From: Blepharisma stoltei
Taxonomy: Eukaryota; Ciliophora; Heterotrichea; Heterotrichida; Blepharismidae
Direction of reading: 5' to 3'
NCBI GenBank assembly: GCA_914767885.1
Contig: CAJZBQ010000035.1
Location: 1 to 64,000, forward strand
DNA: 64,000 nucleotides
Below the pieces are notes generated by a model. The model was not told the DNA's origin. It did not search any database and saw nothing but the letters and a program-made list of their open reading frames with translations. This document shows positions 22,563-33,769 of the stretch, in pieces (position 1 is the first letter of the stretch; each line of letters starts with the position of its first letter). A program made the position numbers and the translations under genes.

Positions 22563-24064
22563 CTATTTTTTTGGAGATTTGACGAATTTTCCCAACTTTT
22601 TATTTGATAAACCGAACTTATAGCAGCATACATATTGATCATAAAATATAGAAAAATAAACAATATCTCCAGTAAAGACCTTAGAACTATTATATGAATA
22701 AGTCATGTTGCTATAGCCGATTTTCTGGCAGATATACTCATTATCTATTTCACTCTCAAAAATAGGTCCATTCTGCTGGAGAAAATACAGTCTTGAATTT
22801 CTGGCAAATAATATCTTACTATGATGCTTGATTGCTTTTATTGAATAAATCTTTGAGCAGCTCTCAATTGATAAATCATATTTACATAGCCTTGTATCGT
22901 TATCACCAGACAGTAAAATTCCTCTTTTGAAAATAGCACAAGAGCAGCCATGGGATGGTTTCAAAATGGGCGGGAGAGAAAATCATTTATTTTTATTTAA
23001 ATTGAATTTTGCACAGTGCAGCACTCTTGCGTTGAGTAATTTATTTTCCCACCGAAAACATAGACAGCATTGTTATAATAAATTCCTCCTGAGTGGGTGT
23101 GTGGGGTTGTATAAGGTAAAGTTCTTTGCAGATCTCCAATTTTAAGATCAAAAATATATGCACAACCAGAATTAGAAGAATAGCTGCTAAAGCAAAACAA
23201 TTGAGAGTTAGGGAGTTGCACAATGCATGTTTGATGACCCATAAGATCTGGTGTAGAAAATAATTTCCATTCTTTTTGGCAAGTTTCTAAATCGAAAGTC
23301 CATATTCCTGTATAGCTATTGATGACTTCGATATTATATAAATATCTTTTATCATATCTAAGGCTGTCAATGTATTTTTTTAATGCTTCGTGAATGTCTT
23401 GATATTCCTTTAAGTATTTCTCATAATGGAATTTTATTTTTTGGCTGATAATGCAATAAAATAATATTCCTATTTTTCAGTGTTGTTTAGGCTTAGTTAT
23501 GTGATGGCTTCATCTTCAAGTAATTTGCTAATGCTATCTATATTATTTATATCTGAAATTACTAAGCTTGAGATTAGGCTTTCAAAATCATCAACATCAA
23601 TCAATTTGCTCAGAAATTCTGATACAAATTCATTTTTTTCAAAATTTCAATGCCACTTACCCATGCTTCTTATCATTCTTGTTAGGTGCTCTAGCTTTGG
23701 GATCAACACCTTCAAAGAAGAATTTTTTAGGAATTTTTGCATTTTACAATAAGAAGAAAAATGATCTATAGGTATAATTTTATTTGAAAGCTCTTCGAAA
23801 TCTTCTTCAAGTATATTTTTGCAATCAAAATTATTTTGAGTAGAAAATGCTAAAATCGTTAGCCTGGACTGCTTTGTGTTTTGAATATATACTAAAATGA
23901 CATGATAAGCCAACTCTCATAACTCTTGTAGCTGATCCTACATCCAGTGGGGGTGTAGGACATCGAGGAGGGAGGATGGTGTATCCAGTCAGATTTGACT
24001 TCTTTAGTGAAATGCAATGTTGGGCTAGTTGGGCGAATGCTTTTTTTTGATCAATGTTTTGCAT
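22563..24064 (-). CDS. Kelch-repeat protein, frame broken
   Basis: The N-terminal part (24064 to about 23500) is helical and unrecognised. The kelch half (about 23450 to 22563) reads IWTFDLETCQKEWKLFSTPD, then NAVYVFGG, then KFNLNKNKWFSLPPILKPSH, then GILLSGDNDTRLCKYDLS. At about 23055 the frame shifts by one base next to a GGG run: an extra G would give FGGENKLLNAR in frame. Other breaks at about 23510 and 23950 may be IESs or introns that I could not place. It is either a real gene with an assembly indel or a recent pseudogene. Confidence 0.6.
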
Positions 24065-24118
24065 TAGAGGAGAATGAAGCTGAAAGATGAATAGGAAGAC
24101 TTTATTTAGAATATCTCT

Positions 24119-24205
24119 CTTATTCTAATCGTTTAAATATTTTTTAACCAAAATTTTTTCTCATGAATCAACAAAGAGTACGCTTATCCCAATACATAAA
24201 ATACT
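24119..24205 (-). pseudogene. Truncated duplicate of a kelch gene 3' end
   Basis: The stretch from TTCTAATCGTTTAAATATTT to about 24205 closely repeats 25688-25805, the 3' end of the kelch gene at 25691, with an internal deletion of about 45 bp after TTTTTTCT. It is a fragment only. Confidence 0.65.
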
Positions 24206-24300
24206 CCATATTTTTAGTCAGTTGTGATAAATTATCTTGCATATAATTTCTTAAAATTCAAGAAAGCCCTAAAAATTTAAATTATGTTAAATAAATAATT

Positions 24301-24435
24301 ATGAAGACTGATATTGAAGAAATAGACCCTGCTGCTTACTTCTTAGTTGTTCTTTTCGTTGCAATATTCTTATTATGGGGTTGGCTGCTCATAGACTGCT
24401 TTAGAAATCCCCAAAACATGGCGCCTGAAGATTAA
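24301..24435 (+). CDS. Small single-pass membrane protein, 44 aa
   Basis: ATG AAG ACT GAT to TAA at 24433-24435. An acidic N-terminus (MKTDIEEIDP) is followed by about 21 hydrophobic residues (FLVVLFVAIFLLWGWLLI) and a short polar tail. It is compact and well formed for a tail- or signal-anchored micropeptide. Function unknown. Upstream is AT-rich spacer from 24206. Confidence 0.6.
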   Translation: MKTDIEEIDPAAYFLVVLFVAIFLLWGWLLIDCFRNPQNMAPED

Positions 24436-24582
24436 AATACTGGTAAATAATTTATATTTTCGAATTAATTTGCGTTTAATAGCAATTATGATTTCATTTA
24501 GCAAATAAACTTTTGAACCTTTTATATAAGAGATTTATTAGATTATGCAACGCACAGTTCATATAATAATTTAGCCCCATAT

Positions 24583-25506
24583 ATGGTGGAAGAATCTAGA
24601 CTACTTCTGAAAATCGAGGAAGAATCAATAAAATTTAGCTCAATTGTTGATATCCCTCTTAATCTATGTTCATTATCCGAAGATTCAAAAGAGTTTCTTG
24701 TCTATAATGTAGAAAGCAATAAAATTTGTGCAAAAATTCCAAATCCCATACCTTTTGAGCTAAAATTCAAAGGATTTATGTGCAAACTAAGTGGATCTCA
24801 GCATTTTTACTATGGTGGTTGCCTAAAAGATGATACACCCGTTGGATTTTGTCTTCTTATAGATATAAAAACACTTTCAGTTGAATTTTTAAATCCTGGA
24901 CTGCCAAGATATTGAGCCAGCCCGATTTATTATGAAAATTTTGTCTATGTGTTTGGTGGCTCTACAGCAAAAAGAAGCGATCAAGTCATAAGCAGCAAAT
25001 TTAATTTGAGAAAAAACAAGTGGAAAAGGATAGCTGATTTACCGAGCAAGGCAGAGCAAACATCAACAGTCGTCTACGAAAATAAAATTTTGATCTCAGG
25101 ACGCAAGCTTGGCTATGTATGAAAATATGACCCTGAAGAAAATTCATATGAAAGACTTTTAAAGACTAATAAAAACCCTTGGAAAATGTTTTTTGTATTG
25201 AATAGCAGGTGCTATTTGGTAACAACTGAGCGAGTTTGCTATCGTTCAGAAGCGAATGATTGGAGGCATTGGCAATTCTATGGAAAAATAAAAGGTTGCT
25301 GTTGGCCGCTTTCGAATGTCTGCTATTATAATAAAAATTTTTTATATTTTGACCAGCATGCGAGATTATGACAAGTTGATATAAAGAAATTAGAGATTGA
25401 AAAAATAGCAACAGCATCAGAAATTCATTTTTTGAAAAGCAATTTGGATCAAATTAATAGAAGGTGGATATTTTTTTACTACTTAAAAGCGTTATTAATA
25501 AATTAA
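24583..25506 (+). CDS. Kelch-repeat protein
   Basis: 307 codons from ATG to TAA at 25504-25506. TGA is read as Trp at PRYWASPIYY, LGYVWKYDPE and ARLWQVDIKK. Kelch blades are clear: FVYVFGGSTAKRSD, KFNLRKNKWKRIADLPSKAE and NKILISGRKLGYVWKYDPE. The frame is uninterrupted, making it the intact reference for the broken neighbours at 22563 and 25691. Probable protein-interaction propeller; partner unknown. Confidence 0.85.
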
Positions 25507-25690
25507 TATCAAAAAAATTTAAATTTATAAGAGGAGAACTAGAATTTCGTGTTATAGAAAAATAATATTATTTTTCAAACACTTGCTTGTAAATAGTTTT
25601 TGAAAATATAAAATAAGTAAACCCCCCTTCAAATAATGATAAAAAAATCACTTATTCATAAGGAGGAGGAGTTAGAATGTTTCTTTTATT

Positions 25691-26803
25691 CTAATCGTTT
25701 AAATATTTTTTAGCCAAAATTTTTTCTTCCAAATCAAATATGTATATTTCACCATTCCTGAACCTAAAATATCATGAATCAACAAAGAATATGCTTATCC
25801 CAGTATAATTGCAATTAATAAATTTGGGTGCTGTATAGCTAACAAAGCTTCAATGAAAAGGATTTCTTTTATCACTTTCATAAATTTTTCCTTGACTTTC
25901 GATAAGATAAGCCTTTTCATCCCAATGGCAGAGTAGCTTGTCAAACTGTGTGCATTGATAACGACTATGTGGGAATTTAAATAAACATCATATAAATACA
26001 CTCGATTTGAATTGCCTGAATATAAAATTTTTCCACAAAATTCAATGCAAACACAATTTATCATAGGTGTTACCAGCATAGCTAGTTTTGATCAATTATT
26101 TCTTAATATAGAAAACTTTTCACATAAAGGTAAGATTCCGTTATTATTATTTCCTCCAAATAGATAAACATAGCCATTTGGCCATGTATGAAACAATATA
26201 CCTTTAAAATCACACTCTTATAAGTATAGCTGTTATATTGTGATTCAAGACAATAAATCAGGCTATAGGCAGGACTATATATAGATAAGGAGTCTGATAA
26301 AATGAATAATCCTTTATAGGTGCGATTTAAAGATTTGCCTACTTTAATATTAATTTAAAATTGTTTAAATCATGAATTTACATTCTAAATGAGACATAAT
26401 AATAAAAACCACACTGAAATCATATAAGAGCTCTGATACTTAATGTAAATTATAACAAAGATAATAGTTGAATTTAAAGGTGGAGGGTAGGCTTCATGCT
26501 TGACCAGCCATTGAGATAAACTGACCCAGAGTTTAAGCAGGCAGTTCCTTCTTTCATTACTTTTGCTTGGTCGTCTTCAATTATCACAGTTTTCCCAACA
26601 TAAACTCGCCCTTCTGAATTTCCAAAACAAAAAATTTTGTTTGGTGGAATGAAGCATGTCGATGTTCTTAAGAAACTCTGTTGAGGGTTAAACTTTATAA
26701 GAGCTGCTGCATGCAAATCAATTACGCTGGTCACGCTAACAGATGAATCGTAAGGATTTAGAGATAAAATCGTATCAGAGCTGATAGGAGGGTTATAAGT
26801 CAT
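25691..26803 (-). CDS. Kelch-repeat protein, interrupted
   Basis: The N-terminal part (26803-26474) reads MTYNPPISSD and later KIFCFGNSEGRVYVG. After an AT-rich interruption (about 26470-26210, probably an IES) the kelch part continues: WPNGYVYLFGGNNNN, then NWSKLAM, then KILYSGNSNRVYLYDVYL. At about 25915 the frame moves by one base in an AAAA run; one extra A gives MKKAYLIESQGKIYESD, matching the C-terminus of the 5743 gene. It ends with TAG at 25691. Whether the two parts are one gene is inferred from order and content. Confidence 0.6.
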
Positions 26804-26827
26804 TTACAAATAAATTAATAGCATTAA

Positions 26828-28342
26828 TTAAGCTGCTGTTTTTACATTTGATTTATCTCTGCTAGAGTTTTCTCTTTCCATTTTAAAAATCATTTCGGCT
26901 TCAACTTTAATTTGAGGAATCTGTGAGTCTACAGCTTTTAATTTTCGTAAATATTCTTCAGCTTCCTTATGCTTTCCAAAAATTTTCTGTTTGAATTGCT
27001 CGAATTTTTGGTTGACTTTTTCTATGTTTTCTTCTTGATCTCTTTTGCGTAAGTGATTTTTCTCTGTGAGCATGGCACTTCTCTTGGCTCTAGCATCCTT
27101 AGCTTCTTTTGCAGCTTTTTGCCGTTTTTGATCTTTATGCTCTAAATAGTTTTCCCTGGCTTTGTAATATTCGTCAAGCTTTTTCTGCTCTTCAAACAGT
27201 TTTTCTTCTCAAAATTGTTTATTCTTGACTTTTTTATTTGCTTCTTTTTCAATGATTTCTGATTTTCTTTTCTAGCTATAAATTACCAAAGATTCTTCAA
27301 TATTTTTATGCAGTTTTTGCAATTTTTGATCCAATCTTTCCATCTCTTGCAATTGTAAACTTTTTCGATACTCAGAGACTTTATTTACAGATAAGCTTCT
27401 CATATAGCTTGACGCAGCTTTTTCAACCTGAAAACGGGTTGCAAGCCTTGTCGAGTTTTCCATTTTGTCAGTATATTTTTTAAGCTGCTCATCTACTGCA
27501 TCATCATTGTATCTACTTTCTATAATCACACTTCTCCTTACTGGACTCAGCCCTCTTTCCCTAGATGCAATTTGGCTTCTACTCAAAACTGCAGAAGCAC
27601 TAAAAGTGTCTAATTTACTAAAAGACTGGTTATTTGACAACGCCTCTTTTTCATATTTTTCATATTCCTGGTGCCTTTTCATCAAAATTCCTTTCCTCTT
27701 TTCCTCAATTTTCATAATTTTTGTCATCCTCAGCTCATCATGAATTTTTTTATCCATTTCGATTTTCTGAGCCTTTGCCACCTCTTTTAACGTCACTTGC
27801 TTAATTTTTTCTTCACTTTTTTGCCTGATAAACTTTTGGTTTTCTTTGACTTGGAGTTTTCGAAAAACATCATGTTTAGCCATATCGAATTTTCTTTTGG
27901 CCACTTCTTCTAGAGAAATTGGGACATAAAGCGGTAGCTCTGGCTCATTGGTTTTGCTGTGTCTTGATTTTTGGTTGGTAGGAGGACAAGCTGTATGCTG
28001 AAAAATATCTAACTGACTACTGTGGCTGGAACTTGTCTCTACATGATTAGAATGCTCATGCAAAAGGTCTTTTTCTGCGATATAAGAAGCGACCACTTTT
28101 ATTTTTGCCTTTCGGCGGTTTTCGAAGTGGTTGTAGCGGATTTTTTGGCACTCGGAAATAGTGTTATTATCATTAAATTCTCGATAACTTTTTGGGTAAA
28201 GCTCGTCTGGAGAAATTTGAAGGAATTCACAGGCTTGTGATATTGAGGGGTGGCTGAAATTGTGGATTCTCATGAAATTGATAGCTTTGTCTATTTCAGT
28301 TTGAAACTTGGCTAAATAAGGGCTTTTGTTGAGGTTATCCAT
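26828..28342 (-). CDS. Coiled-coil protein, ciliary/cytoskeletal type
   Basis: The protein is about 499 residues. Exon 1 is 28342-27287 and exon 2 is 27271-26828, separated by a 15-nt intron (27272-27286, GTAATTTATAGCTAG on the minus strand). Removing the intron joins EESL to KRKSEIIEK in frame. The first 60 residues look globular and helical (FQTEIDKAINFMRIHNF). Residues about 150-499 are nearly continuous K/E-rich coiled coil. No catalytic motif. Such proteins are common among ciliate basal-body and axoneme components, but the specific role is unknown. Confidence 0.82.
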
Positions 28343-28463
28343 TTTATGTTACAGTTCTCTAAAAAACTAAGAAAAGTCGCATTATGTGTATTATTGTTCT
28401 TCTATATTTTGGTTTTAGTATGGATTAATAAAATTGGCGGGGTATTAATATATAAAAATAAAG

Positions 28464-30050
28464 ATGAACGTTTTAGATAATTGTGACTTACTAGGTGGTA
28501 TCTTATCTTACTTAAATCCTTTCGAGCTGATTTCTCTGCAAACTGTAAGCAAGACTTTTAATCATGTGTCCAGAACTCACTGGGAGATAGAGAAATCTTT
28601 CACGAATATGATTTCAGAGTTGTTCTGGACTAAAGATCAGATTGAAAATCCAGCAATAAAAATAATGACAGGATTGTTTAACACAATAAAATGAGGAGAA
28701 CGCTTAATCTTTAATATCCAGCTTTGCAAAGTTTGCAGCAGGATATGTGGTTTAGGTTTTACCGACTGAGTCATTGGTAAAATGCATCAATCAACCCCGA
28801 ACGGAATTATTACTCATAAACAAGGTTAGAAGAGAAAATAGCTATTAAAAATATTATCACAAAATCTATTAATTTTATAATATAGCATTTTCTTAAACAC
28901 ATGTCTTTTTATATATAATATTTTTCAATTATAGCCCAATGCCGCTTCTAGCTGGCCCTGCACTAGCAACTAGTGGAGTTGGTCCCGAAATAAAATTGCC
29001 TAACCAACACCACGAGTAGGCAAGTGAGCGCATACTTGTCGTTAGGTAACTTTTGGCTCCAACCAAATCCAAGAGTTGATAAGTGACCATATACTTGACA
29101 TTCATCAACTCGCATTGTTAGTTTAGGAATTTTCGGTTCCAAATCCACTCGCGAGTTGAAGGGAAAGTCTAGCCCAGGGCAAGCTAAAAGTTGCTCTGGA
29201 CTATATTTCTAAAAAATTTAAATAATCTCATCAACAATGGCAACTAACTTCAATTGTTGCTGATGGGGTTCCCTTTATTCTGCTCATAGCAAACCCAGGT
29301 GGCCACAAATGTAGAAATATGAAATGGGATGAAAGCTTGCCAAATAGCACAACAAATTGTGAATGATTTGCACAATTTCCAAGAAAGGCTAAACTAAAAT
29401 CCAGACTGCATCCATTTATTTGGCAAGTAGCAGAATGTGAAAGGAGTTATAATATCCCATTATAAAATAAATCCACACGTAAAATATATCTGTATTTAAA
29501 TTTATATAAATTGGAATAGCAAATTTGAGAATTGCTTTAAGGTCAGCTCAAACATTTTTGAAAACCGAATTTGTGTAGGAGCATATTGCGAATTCATTTT
29601 TCCTGAATATTGCAACCTTATTTCAGTGGTTCCGATATTCAAAGATACCTGCAAAGAGCTTACTTCAAGTCTGCAAAATTATTATTATTAATAATAATAA
29701 TAATTACTGTTTAAATATTTAAAAAATAATTGTGGTAGAGATTTAGTGAAAAGTATAATGAGCTCTATTACTTCAAAGGAAAAAGGAAAATTGTTCAAAT
29801 GATGATTGAGCTAGCACAAAGATTGCATCATCTTGGAGTTATCGAGTATGTAACAGTCAGTCATAAGAAGGTAGATTTAGATACAAGGGAAAATATCGAG
29901 TATTTCTATGCTGTAGACTATCTCAAAGTGTATGCATTGGGGATTCCAGAAAAATATACAATAAAAAATTATCCAAGGAGAGCTCCATCAAATTTATCTG
30001 CACCAGTAAATAGCTTGCTTATTGAAGCAAGACAATTAAATGCAATTTAA
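28464..30050 (+). CDS. F-box-like protein, subtelomeric family (copy 2)
   Basis: Assembled from four exons by alignment to the intact paralogue at 30647. Exon 1 (28464 to about 28826) reads LLGGILSYLNPFELISLQTV and LCKVCSRICG. Exon 2 (about 29240-29462) includes NCEWFAQFPRKAK. Exon 3 (29509-29681) includes CVGAYCEFIFPEYC. Exon 4 (29756-30050) includes NELYYFKGKRKIVQMMIELA. IESs 29463-29508 and 29682-29755 give exact joins. The first interruption contains a 276-bp TIR element and its junction is not resolved. TGA = Trp. Same likely role as copy 1. Confidence 0.7.
28930..29205. mobile_element. TATAGCCCA-family TIR element (family D)
   Basis: The left end TATAGCCCAATGCCGCTTCT and the right end GCTCTGGACTATA are imperfect inverted repeats over about 35 bp. 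Internal GAGTTGATAAGTG/GAGTTGGT-like motifs repeat. It lies inside the larger gap between exons 1 and 2 of the F-box-like gene. Confidence 0.75.
29463..29508. other. 46-bp IES in F-box-like gene copy 2
   Basis: Keeping one TA joins CCA TTA to AAT TGG (NIPL-NWNSKFEN), matching the layout of the paralogue. Confidence 0.75.
29682..29755. other. 74-bp IES in F-box-like gene copy 2
   Basis: Keeping one TA joins CAA AAT TA to T AAT GAG CTC, giving SLQNYNELYYFKG and aligning with the paralogue's NYREAYMFKS. The interior is (TTA)n/(AAT)n rich. Confidence 0.82.
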
Positions 30051-30120
30051 TGCAATAATCATTATTTCATTTAAATATCCCTTTTAATAAGTAAAATACT
30101 CAATATTTTAAGAAATAAAT

Positions 30121-30560
30121 TGATGACTTGAAGGAATTGGCCTTTGAGGTGCACTCTATATGAAGAAGTAGGACCCATTACAATGAAACTGATAATAAAG
30201 CCTTTTTTTGAATTGGGCCTTCGATTTGAGGATACCTTGCCAAAGAGTGAAGTTTTTGTTTTTATCTCCCCGAAGGTTTTTCTGTCCCTGCCCGCCAGAT
30301 GAGCTAGGCAGATTTTGCTTCTCAAATATTCTTCCTCTATTGGAACTATTGGGGTACCCGGCAGAGGGTGCTCTAATCTAGAAAGCTTATACTTAGGTAG
30401 GTGCGTTTCGTCTGAAACTTCAAGAGGGTGGAATTTTGGTTGGGCTTTACACCATTTTCACTCTGGTGTATATTCGCCAGCGTAGGCTACCTTTCCTCGC
30501 AAAGGTAGTCTAGCTAATGTGAGTCCTGCTTATGGTGTGTATAAATCTTAATGTTAATCA
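30121..30560. mobile_element. Retroposon-like family E copy, intergenic
   Basis: GC-richer than its surroundings. It shares with the 16730 and 35614 copies a 5' block (GTGCACTC..AAGTAGGACCCATTAC) and the block GGTTTTTCTGTCCCTGCCCG..CAGATGAGCTA. A candidate duplication TCAATATNTTAG flanks it (about 30097 and 30559) but is weak. No coding frame. Confidence 0.6.
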
Positions 30561-30646
30561 ATATATTAGTCACATTTATTTTATATAAATTATAGGCTTG
30601 CCGCCCAATTTATTTTATATTATGGGGCTTATTATCAATACAAATC

Positions 30647-31603
30647 ATGAACCAGGTTCTCTATAACAATAACTTGCTTGGCAACATTTTATCATTCTTA
30701 ACTCCGCTTGAGATTCTATCCTCGATTCCTCATGTTAGCAAGGTTTTTTATCACACATCAAAAACAAGCTGGGCCATTGAAAGATTATTTTCAAGCATGC
30801 TTCCTGAGATTTTTTGAATTAGGCCGCCTCTTGACTACCCATGTATAATAACTTTCAAAGGCCTTTTCAATAAAATCTACAAAGGCGCTCGATTATTATT
30901 TTATTTTCGAATTTGCAAGATATGCGGCAGGTTGCTTATCCTTGATTCGTATCCTTATGAAAATGGATCTATTACTCAAGTTCATAAAAGATCATATACA
31001 AGGCATCGGCGTTTCCAAAGAGTTTCTCTACATGCCTATAGGGCTAATTTTACACTGTATATAGGTGATGAAGAAAAACACACCTGCAAGAATTTTTGCC
31101 AAGAAGAGTCTACAAACGGAATCAATTGTGAGTGATACTTAAAATTTTTAGAAAATAAAATTCAAAAAAAAGAATTTTTTAATCTCAAAAGATTTGTGGA
31201 GGATTACAAGATTTCTGAAACTAATTATAACAACTCATTGATCTGTGGGCTAGGAGTGGGTATTAAAAGCTTTATGCAAATGATTACAGTGGGAGGAAAC
31301 TGTTTGATGTTTCATAGCAACTTTAACTTTAAAAACAACTCAAGGATTGTATTAGAAAAATGTATAGAGTTTGGAGGAAATTATAGGGAAGCTTATATGT
31401 TTAAAAGTGCTAAAGAAAAATGCTTGATTTTAATCGAGCTAATGAAATTTTTAATTAGTTCAAAAGTAATATATTCAGCTTGCATAGGAAATGGCTCAAA
31501 TAGAATATTAGTGGATGGAGAGGGTGTAAAATTAACCAAATTTTCAGATTTTTATCAAAAGAAATATAACGTCGTTCTTTTTGACACAGAGGATATTAAT
31601 TAA
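30647..31603 (+). CDS. F-box-like protein, subtelomeric family (copy 3, intact)
   Basis: One open frame of 318 codons with TGA read as Trp (EIFWIRPPLD, NCEWYLKFL). The N-terminus LLGNILSFLTPLEILSSIPH fits an F-box. A Cys pair ICKICGRLL sits near residue 100 and a later Cys/His cluster (HTCKNFC) near 145. The C-terminal third has the family signature AYMFKSAKEKCLILIELMKFL. No IES, so it is the best reference for copies 1 and 2 and for the pseudogene downstream. Function beyond a possible SCF substrate receptor is unknown. Confidence 0.8.
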
Positions 31604-31724
31604 TAAATATTGACTGCCCAAAAAAAAATTACATAAAATATGCATTTTGCTGATCGATTCCCGACAGTTCAGTCGCTATAGGCTTCAATCTGCTAATAAA
31701 TACTTAGAAGTAAATATTCAAAGC

Positions 31725-31922
31725 TATATGAAATTAATTATATTTGGAGAAAGCCACTTGATGCTTCAGGGCAATTTGATTTTAAAATAAGGCTAAGTTA
31801 TATTAAAGTTTGGCAAAGCCCATAGTTTAGAATGCCATGAAAGATGTTGTTTGATTTTAATTGAACTTGTAAAATTTTTAATAATAAATGGTATTTGTTT
31901 GGAGAATTTTTCAAGAAACTAT
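31725..31922 (+). pseudogene. Decayed F-box-like family fragment (copy 4)
   Basis: Translated pieces GESHLMLQGNLILK and AHSLECHERCCLILIELVKF match the third quarter and C-terminal signature of copy 3, in the same order. A stop and a frame change lie between them, and no start or F-box precedes them. It is a tandem-duplication remnant. Confidence 0.7.
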
Positions 31923-32011
31923 TAGTTTTTGATTTTAATCAAAAATTATGTAACTTCACTTTTTATAACATTAGAAATAATTCATAAATCTGGTTTCTAC
32001 TAATAATCATA

Positions 32012-33253
32012 ATGAATATAAATGTTGCTGTCCGAGTTAGACCATTCATTCGTTTTGAACTCCAATCTGCTGATAATCAATGCTGCATAGATATAGAAGG
32101 CAATTCTACAATAATCACAGACCCTAAAAGTCTTGAGTCCGAACAATTTTTGTTTAATAATTCATTTTGGTCACATGATGGTTTTGTTGAAAGGGAAGAT
32201 GGGCTCTGTTTGCGAACTTCGAGCAAGTTTGCAGGATCGGAAGATATAAATGAAGAATACAGTACCAAACTCTTAAATAATTTACTCGAAGGCTACAATT
32301 CCTGCATTTTTTCATATGGCCAGACCGCATCAGGAAAGACATTTTCAATGTATGGAATTGGCAATACCCAAGGGATTATACCTTATACATGTGAAAAGCT
32401 GCTTTCAAGGCTAAATAATTTATCAGAAAATGAGATATTGATAAGTATGTATGAAATTTATACCGAAGAAATCTATGATTTATTGGTCCCGAAAACTAGT
32501 TGGCCTAAGCATGGACTAAAAATAAGAACAAACAGCGATCATGAATTCTTTGTTGAAAACCTTTCGAAGCACCCTGTTAGAAGTCCTGAAGACTTCCAAG
32601 AATTGATAAGAAGAGGCTCAACAAATAAGCGATCCTTCCAAGCTCTGATGAATCAAATTGCAGGGTATTCTCATGTTTTTTTGATATTAGAATTGAAACA
32701 AAGAGTCAACCAAGAAGATAAAGTGTTAGAAATGAGCAGTTTTATTACTTTTGCAGACCTTGCTGCGAAGCAAAGAGTTTTTGCATGTGCCACTCTTGAA
32801 AAATACGTTATATCACTTAATTCTTCTATTGCTGCACTGCAGACAGTTGTAAAAAATTTGGCAAATCCTGCTAGTAAGTCTTTTTAGATAAATTTTAATA
32901 TTAAAAAACTTTTTTAAAATAATTGATATATTAATAAATAGGGTATAGAGGCGGAGTAATACGCTACAGAGAGTCTGCCTTAACTAGAATTTTGGCGAAT
33001 GCATTAGGAGGAAACTGTAAAACCTACATGATTTGCACTTTGTCTCCATCTTCTAAATACTATGAAGATACCAAAAAAGATCTGAAATTTGCTTCTGTAG
33101 TGAAAAAAATTCGAAATCAGCCAGTCCCTAATCAATACAAAGAAATTTAGGGCTATATATTTTTTATTAATTATATAACTTAAAATATTTTTATATGGAA
33201 AGATTGAGAAGTTGGAGAAAAATCTAATCAGCCAAATGGAAAATTTCACATAA
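32012..33253 (+). CDS. Divergent kinesin motor-domain protein
   Basis: Exons 32012-32876, 32948-33149 and 33196-33253 join after removing two IESs; the protein is about 374 residues. The N-terminus NVAVRVRPF and P-loop GQTASGKTFSMYG are canonical. The switch I region reads NQIAGYSHVFLI where NxxSSRSH is expected, and switch II reads FADLAAKQR where DLAGSER is expected. RYRESALTRIL and CTLSPSSKYYEDT are well kept. The protein ends soon after the motor core, in a short coiled stretch. Loss of switch residues suggests weak or no ATPase cycling; a further 3' exon cannot be excluded. Confidence 0.88.
32877..32947. other. 71-bp IES in kinesin gene
   Basis: Keeping one TA joins GCT AGT A to GA GGC GGA, giving NPASRGGVIRYRESALTRIL. 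AT-rich interior. Excision is required to connect the kinesin core to its last strands. Confidence 0.88.
33150..33195. other. 46-bp IES in kinesin gene
   Basis: Keeping one TA joins GAA ATT TA to T GGA AAG, giving QYKEIYGKIEKLEKNL. Without removal translation stops at TAG 33148. Same length as the IES at 29463. Confidence 0.75.
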
Positions 33254-33413
33254 ATTGATTATTTGGCAAAACTCAATTAGCAGGAAAGCAGATTAGGCCT
33301 GGATATAGAAATTTGATAACCTGGGAACGAAATTGAAATGATTAAAAGGGAAAAAATAATAAATTGCGAGTATGAATGCAGTCCTTAAATCTGTTTTTGA
33401 ATTTAGCTTCTCT

Positions 33414-33705
33414 TATTCCCCTAAAATTGAAACAAATATTGGTAAAATTTCCCTTTTAAATTGGAACAATTTTTTTCACAGGAAAAATTTTATAAGTCAA
33501 ATACTACTTTTTATTAGAATTAGTTTTGGCCTAATTTAACTGAAAAAAGTTCAATGAATTATTTAAACAGTTTTCACACTGAATCAATTAATTTTTTGAA
33601 TTAATTCTATAGAAATAAATTCAAAATAGCTGGCTCGATTTATATTTAAAAAAAAAATCAAATAAATTGAAGCATCATTTTTGTTCCAATTTAAGGGGGG
33701 AGTTA
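33414..33705. mobile_element. Family A TIR element, intergenic
   Basis: The left part carries CCCTAAAATTGAAAC and a second TTTAAATTGGAAC copy; the right end is GTTCCAATTTAAGGGGGGAG followed by TTAG. The interior resembles the family A IESs at 11507 and 17616 in reverse orientation. Not in a coding region. Confidence 0.7.
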
Positions 33706-33769
33706 GCTCACATATAAGCTGTTTGCTAAATTTGTAAAATTCTATTAAATCTTAAAAAAATATAATAAA

